DNA of 64,000 nucleotides, taken from NCBI RefSeq assembly GCF_000154785.2, contig NC_015730.1, positions 4,177,501 to 4,241,500 of the forward strand. The letters are read 5' to 3'. The DNA is from Roseobacter litoralis Och 149. Its GTDB lineage: Bacteria > Pseudomonadota > Alphaproteobacteria > Rhodobacterales > Rhodobacteraceae. The notes below the pieces were generated by a model. The model made no database searches. It saw only the letters and a list, made by a program, of their open reading frames with translations, and was not told where the DNA came from. The position numbers were made by a program, and so were the translations under genes. Shown here piece after piece: positions 9,160-16,238 of the stretch. Position 1 is the stretch's first letter. Every line of letters begins with the position of its first letter.

Positions 9160-9644
9160 TAGATGTACGGCGTGCTATGGTTCTTGATTGCAGGTCAATG
9201 GCGCGCCTGCTGAACGCCATCATCGAAAAAGGCGGCACCACCGCGTTGACACGCCCGGTTACAGCCGATGACATTGCAAAACGAATGGAAAGCAACGCAG
9301 ATCGTTCTGCCTGGCATGTAGCCCTCGATGGCGAGGAGCAGGTTGTCGGGTTTCAATGGATCATGCCGAACCTCAAACTGCCATCTGAAGCGGTTGATAT
9401 TGCTACTTTCGTGCAACTTGGACAAACCGGGCTTGGCATCGGTTCTGCGTTGTTTACCGCAACTGCGGGTGCCGCCAAGGACCTCGGCTATGAATGGATC
9501 AACGCGACGATCCGCGCGGATAATGACGGCGGGTTGACCTATTATCAAAGCCGCGGCTTTCGCGATTGGGCGTTTGACGAAAACGTGGCATTAGCCGACG
9601 GTCAGCGCGTCGACAAAATCAGCAAGCGTTTTGACCTGACCTGA
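9156..9644 (+). CDS. GNAT family N-acetyltransferase
   Basis: A 162-residue single-domain acetyltransferase. The acetyl-CoA binding segment is QTGLGIGSALFTATAGAA (about residues 89-106), followed by WINATIRADNDGGLTYYQSRGF, the usual motif B with the YxxxGF turn. The substrate cannot be told. It starts within the HD gene stop and ends four bases before the regA stop on the other strand, leaving no room for a terminator between the convergent genes. Confidence 0.87.
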   Translation: MIDVRRAMVLDCRSMARLLNAIIEKGGTTALTRPVTADDIAKRMESNADRSAWHVALDGEEQVVGFQWIMPNLKLPSEAVDIATFVQLGQTGLGIGSALFTATAGAAKDLGYEWINATIRADNDGGLTYYQSRGFRDWAFDENVALADGQRVDKISKRFDLT

Positions 9645-9648
9645 GAGT

Positions 9649-10203
9649 TCAGCGCGGGCTGCGCTTGGCCAGAATGCGTTGCAGCGTCCGGCGATGCATG
9701 TTTAACCGTCGCGCCGTTTCACTGACGTTACGGTCGCAAAGCTCATAGACCCGCTGAATATGTTCCCAACGCACCCTGTCCGCACTCATCGGGTTTTCGG
9801 GCGGTGGCGGCAGATCATCACCCGTCGCAAGCAATGCATTCACGATATCCGTCGCATCCGCCGGTTTCGACAGATAATCAACGGCACCGATTTTTACGGC
9901 AGCCACAGCCGTTGCAATCGCACCATATCCCGTCAGCACGACGACCCGCGTATCCGGGCGTTTTTCGCGCAGAACTTCGACCACATCGAGGCCATTGCCA
10001 TCCTCAAGCCGCAGGTCGACAACGGCAAAGGCCGGAGGCCGCGCGGTCGCAATGGCACGCCCGGCAGCGACCGAGCCTGCTGTTTCCACCTGAAAACCGC
10101 GCTTTTCCATCGCTTTTGCCAGACGGCGCAGGAAAGGTTCGTCGTCATCCAACAAAAGGATGCTCTTGTCGTCACCTAACTCAATCGGGTTCATATCCGG
10201 CAT
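9649..10203 (-). CDS. regA: Response regulator RegA (PrrA/ActR) of the global redox system
   Basis: RegA is phosphorylated by RegB under low oxygen and controls photosynthesis, respiration, carbon and nitrogen fixation genes in Rhodobacterales. I start at MPDMNPIELG (184 residues, the usual RegA length) rather than 20 codons upstream. The receiver has DDDEPF (Asp19-Asp21), phospho-acceptor Asp63 in VVDLRLEDGNG, and Lys in LSKPAD. A proline hinge, DLPPPPENP, leads to the Fis-type helix-turn-helix NVSETARRLNMHRRTLQRIL. The near-invariant C-terminal half makes this a firm call. regB lies 0.8 kb away, divergent, with senC between. Confidence 0.97.
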   Translation of the reverse strand: MPDMNPIELGDDKSILLLDDDEPFLRRLAKAMEKRGFQVETAGSVAAGRAIATARPPAFAVVDLRLEDGNGLDVVEVLREKRPDTRVVVLTGYGAIATAVAAVKIGAVDYLSKPADATDIVNALLATGDDLPPPPENPMSADRVRWEHIQRVYELCDRNVSETARRLNMHRRTLQRILAKRSPR

Positions 10204-10299
10204 ATCCGCTCTTTCCTGCACACTTAGTGTCCGTTCGGATATATATGTGGCGCAAAACCCCACAGGTCAAATAAGTTTAACCGATAAGGCTATGACGGT

Positions 10300-10923
10300 T
10301 CACGCATTCTCTACGAAACAGGCGACCGTTTCGGCCATTTGTTCAGGTGCAACCTCGCGGCGAAAGAACTCCACGAAACCGTGTTCCGGCAGGACGAGGT
10401 AACTGAACGTCGAATGATCCACGAGGTAAAAATCCTCATCGCCCTCGTGCGCTTTGTAATACGTCCGATATGCGGTGCTGGCTGCTTTGACTTGCTCCGG
10501 TGATCCCGTCAGCCCAATCATCCGTTCGTGCATATTGGCCGCAAAGTCGCCAACAACCTCCGGCGTGTCCCGCTTGGGGTCGATCGAGATGAAAACCGGG
10601 GTCACGGACATGCCGTTCTCCTCCAGAACCTCCACGGCCACTGCGTTACGTGCCACATCCAGCGGGCAGACATCCGGGCAGAATGTATAGCCAAAGTAAA
10701 GGATGGATGGTTCGGTAATGACATCGGCATCCGTGACCACGTCACCCTGCGCATTCACCAGCTCAAAAGGTCCACCCAGCGCACCTGCACCCCCTGCAAC
10801 GGCACTGGATCTGCACTGCGCGAACTGATCGTCGCTTTTTGATGACTGGGTTGCCAGCCATACGCCGCCCAGCACGCCGACCACGCCAGCGACAGAAATC
10901 AAAGCGATGAAACGCGTATTCAT
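10300..10923 (-). CDS. senC: SCO1/SenC/PrrC copper chaperone for cytochrome oxidase
   Basis: SenC/PrrC delivers copper to the CuA/CuB centres of haem-copper oxidases and is tied to RegB signalling in Rhodobacter. The start MNTRFIALIS is preceded by a strong AAGGAG; an in-frame ATG 21 bases upstream lacks this. The 207-residue protein has an N-terminal membrane anchor (about 5-25), the thioredoxin-fold domain with FGYTFCPDVCPLD (Cys82, Cys86) and the third copper ligand His in YLVDHSTFSYL. It sits between regA and regB, the standard regB-senC-regA arrangement. Confidence 0.95.
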   Translation of the reverse strand: MNTRFIALISVAGVVGVLGGVWLATQSSKSDDQFAQCRSSAVAGGAGALGGPFELVNAQGDVVTDADVITEPSILYFGYTFCPDVCPLDVARNAVAVEVLEENGMSVTPVFISIDPKRDTPEVVGDFAANMHERMIGLTGSPEQVKAASTAYRTYYKAHEGDEDFYLVDHSTFSYLVLPEHGFVEFFRREVAPEQMAETVACFVENA

Positions 10924-11013
10924 GAGCATCTCCTTCAGAGGCAAGGGTTGATCCTAGATAGGTGCAGTCCTACCCTGTTTGAAGGACAGTGCAACTCAAC
11001 AACCGGTGATATT

Positions 11014-12393
11014 TTGGCAGATCTGAACCTCAGGCCCTTTTCTGACGATAGGCGCGCGAATTGGATCAGACTTCGGACGCTTATCGTGTTGCGCTGGTTC
11101 GCCATCGCCGGGCAGCTGGCGGCCATCACCGTGGCGCAAAAGATGTATGGGTTACAGCTTGAACTGGGCTTGTGCTATCTGGCAATTGGGGCCTCCGCCA
11201 TCGCCAATCTTGTGGCCACCTTTATCTTTCCGGAAAACAAGCGCCTGACCGAAAGTCAGAACATGCTGACGGTCCTTTTCGATCTGCTTCAGCTGAGTTT
11301 TCTGTTGTTCCTCACCGGCGGTCTGCATAACCCGTTTGCCCTGCTGATGCTTGGGCCCGTCACGATTTCAGCCGCTGTCCTGACATTGCGCTCGACAGTA
11401 TTTTTGGGCGGTACGGCCATCATTCTCGTGTCGCTTCTGGCACAATTTAATTTCCCGCTGCGCACCGAACAGGGGTTCATCCTTGCGATGCCTGACGTGT
11501 TTTTGTTCGGGAACTGGATCGCGCTGATCATCGCGATTGTCTTTATTAGTGCCTATTCCATACGGATCACCTCCGAAATTCACTCCATGTCTGACGCCTT
11601 GTCCGCCACACAGATGGCCCTGTCGCGCGAACAAAAGCTGACGGATTTGGGCGGTGTTGTTGCCGCCGCTGCGCATGAACTTGGGACTCCTCTTGCGACC
11701 ATAAAACTGGCCAGTGGCGAATTATATGACGAACTTTCCGACCGCTCGGACTTGCAAGAGGATGCCGCGTTGATCCGCGAACAGGCGGATCGATGTCGCG
11801 ACATCCTGCGCGATATGGGGCGCGCCGGAAAAGATGATCTGCACCTGCATCAGGCCCCTTTGCGCGCAGTCCTCGAAGAAGCCGCAGAACCCCATATGGA
11901 CCGCGGCAAGGAGATTATTTTCCAGATCATCGGGCCGGAAATTGCGCAGCCCACAATCCTGAGGAAGCCCGAAATCATTCATGGCGTGCGCAACCTGATC
12001 CAGAATGCGGTTGATTTTGCAAAGTCTCAGATTTGGGTTGAGGCCAGTTGGGCGCAGGACACGATCTCGCTCAGGATCATGGACGATGGGAATGGGTTTC
12101 CGCCACATTTGCTTGGTAGAATCGGTGATCCCTTCATGAAGCGGCGCAGGTCGGCATCTGAAAAAGGCGCGCGACCGGGGTATGAGGGCATGGGGTTGGG
12201 GCTTTTTATCGCCAAAACGCTTCTTGAGCGCTCCGGCGCTGAACTCAGCTTTGCCAATGGGCGCGAGGAATCATCCTCGCAGGGGGGCGGCATCGGTGCC
12301 GTAGTCGAGGTCAAATGGCTGAGGCGACAGATTGATGCACTTGAAGGAGATCGCCCTGTGACCAAGGGTGAAAACCAACGTTTCGCCGTTTAG
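11014..12393 (+). CDS. regB: Redox sensor histidine kinase RegB (PrrB)
   Basis: RegB is the membrane kinase that senses quinone pool and redox state and phosphorylates RegA. I start at TTG 11014 (MADLNLRPF, 459 residues, matching about 460 in relatives), which leaves about 90 bases for the divergent promoters; the frame is open to a TTG at 10948. Six membrane segments span about residues 22-185, including the quinone-binding TGGLHNPF (101-108). The H-box is AAAAHELGTPLA (His221), and the redox-active cysteine position is RCRDIL (Cys261). C-terminal ATPase boxes NLIQNAV, DDGNGFPP and GMGLGLFIAKTL are intact. Confidence 0.96.
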   Translation: MADLNLRPFSDDRRANWIRLRTLIVLRWFAIAGQLAAITVAQKMYGLQLELGLCYLAIGASAIANLVATFIFPENKRLTESQNMLTVLFDLLQLSFLLFLTGGLHNPFALLMLGPVTISAAVLTLRSTVFLGGTAIILVSLLAQFNFPLRTEQGFILAMPDVFLFGNWIALIIAIVFISAYSIRITSEIHSMSDALSATQMALSREQKLTDLGGVVAAAAHELGTPLATIKLASGELYDELSDRSDLQEDAALIREQADRCRDILRDMGRAGKDDLHLHQAPLRAVLEEAAEPHMDRGKEIIFQIIGPEIAQPTILRKPEIIHGVRNLIQNAVDFAKSQIWVEASWAQDTISLRIMDDGNGFPPHLLGRIGDPFMKRRRSASEKGARPGYEGMGLGLFIAKTLLERSGAELSFANGREESSSQGGGIGAVVEVKWLRRQIDALEGDRPVTKGENQRFAV

Positions 12394-12415
12394 AGGCGCG
12401 GCACAGACGGCTTCA

Positions 12416-12430
12416 TTAACCGTGAATTAA
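12416..12430. promoter_or_regulatory. Perfect CtrA-binding motif upstream of the DivL-like gene
   Basis: TTAACCGTGAATTAA (followed by CC) is an exact TTAA-N7-TTAA match, the full CtrA recognition motif of alphaproteobacteria. It is 50 bases upstream of the PAS-protein ATG and 23 bases after the regB stop, a fitting promoter position for the downstream gene. Confidence 0.65.
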
Positions 12431-12479
12431 CCAAGCCGTGGGAAGCCTGTAGTGTACTTTTGCACGGGGCTGATTATCG

Positions 12480-14027
12480 ATGGAAGTCTTTGACATTGCT
12501 GCAGTCGCGGGTGCCGCTGTCTTAAGCATCTTGGTGGCGGTTTATTGGATGTTCAGCAGGCAGCAACAAACTGCTTCTGACAATAGCGTCCTGCCGGGCA
12601 ATGCTGAGCACTGTGTTTCTCTCCTGTTTGAAGATGAAAACCTTGAGCATGCCTCTGATACAGCGGCAAAACTCTATAAACTGATACCCGGGCGGGACGA
12701 TTGGTCCGGCATGCGGGAACGGCTGATCAATCGCTTTCCAAACCTGCCGGAACGCCCCCTGCTGGCCCAGGCGGGTCAGACGACCGTGCCCGCGCGCGAC
12801 CTTGAAGACGCAGCCGTTCTTGAGCTGACGCGCACAGGCACATTCACGCGAATCAACATGATCGAAAGCGAAGTACAAACATCAGCACAATCACTGCGTT
12901 TCAAAAACCTTCAGCAGGAAATAGAAGACCTGCGCAGGGCCAGCGACACAACACCGCATGCAATCTGGCAGGTCGACTCCGAAGGGTCGGTAACATGGCA
13001 CAATGCGGCATATACCGCTCTGTACAAACGGCTGCACCAGACAGAACCGGACCCCTGCAAACCGGTTTTTGACATTGCACCCTCCTTTCATGAAACAGCG
13101 GGGCGGCAACGTGTGTCGGCCCAATTGCCGGATAATGACCACAAAGACTGGTATGACGTGAACGTGGCCAGCGTTGGTGACATCATGATTTTTCACGCGG
13201 TCGATGTGAATGCTGTGGTCAAATCCGAGGCCGCCCAGCGCAATTTTGTTCAGACGCTGGCGAAGACCTTTGCCCAGCTATCCATCGGCCTGGCGATCTT
13301 TGACCGGAATGGACAATTGGCGCTGTTCAATCCTGCACTGATTGATCTGACCGAATTGCCTGCGGATTTCCTGAGCGGGCGTCCGACGCTTATGTCTTTT
13401 TTTGATCGGATCCGCGAAAACAGGCGGATGCCGGAACCCAAAAACTACCACTCATGGCGTCAACAGATCACCGAGGTAATTGCGGCTGCAACAGATGGTC
13501 GCTATCAGGAAACCTGGACGCTTGAGACCGGGCAGACATATCGTGTCAGTGGCCGCCCGCACCCGGATGGTGCCATTGCGTTCTTAATCGAAGACATCAG
13601 CGCCGAGGTTTCCCTAACGCGAAATTTCCGCGCAGAGCTTGAGCTTGGCCAATCGTTGATGGACACGTTCGACGAGGCAATCGTTGTCTTTTCTTCAACC
13701 GGCGTCCTGACATTCTGCAATCTGGCGTACCGTGAACTTTGGGGCCTTGATCCTGACAATTCGTTTGCGGATGTGACGATCAACGATTCAGTCGGCGCTT
13801 GGCAAGAAAACTGCGCGCCCAACAAACTCTGGGAGGGGTTGATCGATTTTGTCCTCGATTTTGGCGAAAAAACATCCTGGCACATGACAGCATCGCTGCT
13901 GTCCGGCGCAGAGGTCAAATGCACTGTTTCGCGCATCTCCTCCGGTGCTACTGTCGTTCGGTTCGCCGTCATGGGGAATGGCACGCCGCCCGCCTTGGAA
14001 CATCTGTCAGACACGCATTCTGGCTAA
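12480..14027 (+). CDS. Membrane-anchored PAS-repeat protein, DivL-like, no kinase domain
   Basis: A 515-residue protein. It has an N-terminal membrane segment (about residues 7-25), a linker, and a coiled-coil stretch (about 140-155). Three PAS-like repeats follow, around 155-235 (AIWQVDSEGSVTWHNAAY), 265-370 (GLAIFDRNGQLALFNPAL) and 390-480 (AIVVFSSTGVLTFCNLAY). It ends without a HisKA or HATPase domain, so it cannot be a normal kinase. Rhodobacterales carry a truncated DivL of this kind that acts on the CckA-ChpT-CtrA pathway. The CtrA motif at its promoter supports that reading, but identity with DivL is inferred. No strong ribosome site is visible. Confidence 0.72.
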   Translation: MEVFDIAAVAGAAVLSILVAVYWMFSRQQQTASDNSVLPGNAEHCVSLLFEDENLEHASDTAAKLYKLIPGRDDWSGMRERLINRFPNLPERPLLAQAGQTTVPARDLEDAAVLELTRTGTFTRINMIESEVQTSAQSLRFKNLQQEIEDLRRASDTTPHAIWQVDSEGSVTWHNAAYTALYKRLHQTEPDPCKPVFDIAPSFHETAGRQRVSAQLPDNDHKDWYDVNVASVGDIMIFHAVDVNAVVKSEAAQRNFVQTLAKTFAQLSIGLAIFDRNGQLALFNPALIDLTELPADFLSGRPTLMSFFDRIRENRRMPEPKNYHSWRQQITEVIAAATDGRYQETWTLETGQTYRVSGRPHPDGAIAFLIEDISAEVSLTRNFRAELELGQSLMDTFDEAIVVFSSTGVLTFCNLAYRELWGLDPDNSFADVTINDSVGAWQENCAPNKLWEGLIDFVLDFGEKTSWHMTASLLSGAEVKCTVSRISSGATVVRFAVMGNGTPPALEHLSDTHSG

Positions 14028-14077
14028 ACCGCAGCAAATCCGCTTGCAGCCCGCACCCCGCGCGGTAAGCATGCGGT

Positions 14078-14554
14078 ATGGCTTGTCACACCTGCTCATT
14101 CACCGTTGGTTCCGCTGAACAAACCGCGCAACGCGCTGTTGCGCTGGGCGCATTGTTACGGCCCGGTGATACCATTTTACTCGATGGTGTTGTTGGCGCC
14201 GGGAAGACCCATTTTGCCCGGCATTTGATTCAATCGCTTTTGGACGTAGCAGAAGACGTGCCGTCCCCTACCTTCACCCTTGTGCAAACGTATGACACGC
14301 GGTCAGGGTCGCTGTGGCATGCGGACCTGTATCGGCTTTCATCCGTTTTCGAGATTGAAGAGCTTGGCCTCACCGAAGCCTTTGAAACAGCAATTTGCCT
14401 GATCGAATGGCCTGACCGTTTGGCACAACTCACGCCGAATGACGCAATGACCATCCGGTTTGCCCAAGGCGCGCCTGAAAACAGCCGCACCCTGACGGTT
14501 GATTGGACAGATCCGAAATGGGAAGCCGTGGTATTGAGCTGGAAAGCGTCATGA
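14078..14554 (+). CDS. tsaE: tRNA threonylcarbamoyladenosine biosynthesis ATPase TsaE
   Basis: TsaE is the small ATPase that, with TsaB and TsaD, makes t6A37 in tRNA. The 158-residue protein has the P-loop DGVVGAGKTHFAR (about 36-48), the switch region SPTFTLVQTY, and the C-terminal IEWPDRL motif diagnostic for the family. Its stop overlaps the AmgK-like gene start (ATGA), placing it at the head of a chain with cell-wall recycling and recombination genes. Confidence 0.96.
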   Translation: MACHTCSFTVGSAEQTAQRAVALGALLRPGDTILLDGVVGAGKTHFARHLIQSLLDVAEDVPSPTFTLVQTYDTRSGSLWHADLYRLSSVFEIEELGLTEAFETAICLIEWPDRLAQLTPNDAMTIRFAQGAPENSRTLTVDWTDPKWEAVVLSWKAS

Positions 14555-15570
14555 CACGCGCAGCACAAGCCAAAGCGTTTATCGCGCAGGCAGGCTGGCA
14601 AGACGCCCATATCACGCCCCTTGCCGGTGATGCATCAAACCGCAGATACGACAGGCTGATCCGCCCAGATGGCGCAACAGCCGTCCTGATGGATGCGCCG
14701 CCAGCCAACAACACGAATGTCAGCGCTTTTGTGCAGATCGCGACCTACCTTCAGACGTTGGGGTTGAGCGCGCCACGTATCATGCATGAAGATTTCGACG
14801 CGGGTTTCCTGTTGATCGAAGACTTGGGCGATACCCTCTTTACACATCAGATCGCCGACAGCCCTGCCCTTGAAGAGTTGCTGTATGAAACATCTGTGGA
14901 CGTGCTGACACACCTTCACAAAAGCGCACCCCCAAAGCTCGGTTCATACGCGTCCGCAATCACCGTACCGCTCGCTGCGCTGGCCTTTGACTGGTATCAA
15001 CTTGGCGCTATGGGCACCTTGGACAACGACGCAAAACGTGACTTTATATCAGTGTTAGAGCCTTTTCTTGCACAATATGACACCGACCTGACCGTCCTGA
15101 TCCAGCGTGATTACCACGCCGAAAACCTGTTGTGGCTGCCAGACAGAACTGGCGTTGCACGGGTTGGATTGCTCGACTTTCAGGATGCCGTTCTGGGTCA
15201 TCGCAGTTATGATCTGATGTCGGTCCTGCAGGACGCAAGACGCGATGTTGATCCTCAGCTTGCGACGGATATGAAAGCACGCTTTGTCGCGCAAAACGCC
15301 TTGGATCCGCAGGCGTTTGACGCAGCATATGCCGTCTTTGGCCTGCAAAGAAACATGCGCATTCTGGGTGTATTTTCACGTCTTTGCATGCGGGATGCGA
15401 AAAGCCACTACGTCGATTTCCTCCCCCGCGTTTGGGGTCACCTCATGACCAACCTGACCCACCCGATGCTTGAACCTGCAGCGGAATTGATCGGAGCCAC
15501 CTTACCAGAACCGACCCGCGACATCTGCGCCACACTCAAATCAAAGAGCGGTCAATGGGCTGGTCGGTAA
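14551..15570 (+). CDS. amgK: AmgK-like N-acetylmuramate/N-acetylglucosamine anomeric kinase
   Basis: A 339-residue member of the aminoglycoside-phosphotransferase fold. AmgK phosphorylates MurNAc at C1 in the peptidoglycan recycling route that bypasses de novo UDP-MurNAc synthesis. The start MTRAAQAKAF overlaps the tsaE stop; an upstream in-frame ATG at 14503 lies inside tsaE. Motifs are LAGDASNRRYDRL near residue 25, a YHAENLLW catalytic loop preceded by QRD (usually HRD), and the metal-binding LLDFQDAVLGHRSYDL. The next gene encodes a MurU-like uridylyltransferase, the partner enzyme, which strengthens the specific assignment. Confidence 0.87.
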   Translation: MTRAAQAKAFIAQAGWQDAHITPLAGDASNRRYDRLIRPDGATAVLMDAPPANNTNVSAFVQIATYLQTLGLSAPRIMHEDFDAGFLLIEDLGDTLFTHQIADSPALEELLYETSVDVLTHLHKSAPPKLGSYASAITVPLAALAFDWYQLGAMGTLDNDAKRDFISVLEPFLAQYDTDLTVLIQRDYHAENLLWLPDRTGVARVGLLDFQDAVLGHRSYDLMSVLQDARRDVDPQLATDMKARFVAQNALDPQAFDAAYAVFGLQRNMRILGVFSRLCMRDAKSHYVDFLPRVWGHLMTNLTHPMLEPAAELIGATLPEPTRDICATLKSKSGQWAGR

Positions 15571-16238
15571 TGCTCTTTGCGGCAGGCTTCGGGAACCGGA
15601 TGAAGCACCTGACCGCTGATCGCCCCAAGCCGATGGTCGAAGTCGCAGGCCGCCCTTTGATTGATCATGCACGCGCGCTGACCGACGCGTTGCCTGCCGA
15701 AACAGTCGTTGCAAACCTGCATTACAAGGCAGAGATCCTCCAAGAACATCTGCACAACACAAATGTCCAAACGATTGCGGAAACGCCGGATATTCTCGAA
15801 ACCGGAGGCGGTCTGCGCAATGCGTTGCCCTTGCTTGGGCCCGGTCCGGTCATGACGCTGAACACCGATGCCATCTGGCAAGGCCCCAATCCGCTGGACC
15901 AATTGCAAAAAGCGTGGGACCCTGACCGTATGGACGGTCTCTTGATGTGTATCCCGCCGCAAAACGCTGTTGGTTATGACGGGCCCGGCAATTTCCTGAT
16001 CGGGCCGAGCGGTCAAATCAAACGCGGGGACGGCGGCATCTACAGCGGCGCGCAGATTGTCAAAACCGAACGGCTGGCCGAAATTGATCGCGCATCGTTT
16101 TCGCTGAATATTCTATGGGACATGCTAATGGCCGAAAACAGGCTCTACGCAGTCGAATATGAGGGTCTGTGGTGTGATGTCGGCCATCCACAGGGTGTGA
16201 CTAACGCCGAGACGCTGCTTGGATATAGACATGTTTGA
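15555..16238 (+). CDS. murU: MurU-like N-acetylmuramate-1-phosphate uridylyltransferase
   Basis: A 227-residue nucleotidyltransferase. MurU converts MurNAc-1-phosphate and UTP to UDP-MurNAc, completing the AmgK/MurU recycling route. The signature MLFAAGFGNRMKHLTADRPKPM (about residues 6-27) is the NTP-binding loop with the catalytic Lys; the metal-binding NTDAIW lies near residue 100, and GLWCDVGHPQG is near the C-terminus. The gene starts 16 bases inside amgK, indicating translational coupling. A GlmU- or RmlA-like function is less likely given the partner kinase. Confidence 0.87.
   Translation: MGWSVMLFAAGFGNRMKHLTADRPKPMVEVAGRPLIDHARALTDALPAETVVANLHYKAEILQEHLHNTNVQTIAETPDILETGGGLRNALPLLGPGPVMTLNTDAIWQGPNPLDQLQKAWDPDRMDGLLMCIPPQNAVGYDGPGNFLIGPSGQIKRGDGGIYSGAQIVKTERLAEIDRASFSLNILWDMLMAENRLYAVEYEGLWCDVGHPQGVTNAETLLGYRHV

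Noticed and set aside
14551..15570. Aminoglycoside resistance kinase
   Set aside because: The fold is shared, but the MurU-like partner gene downstream and the alphaproteobacterial gene order point to MurNAc/GlcNAc kinase instead.
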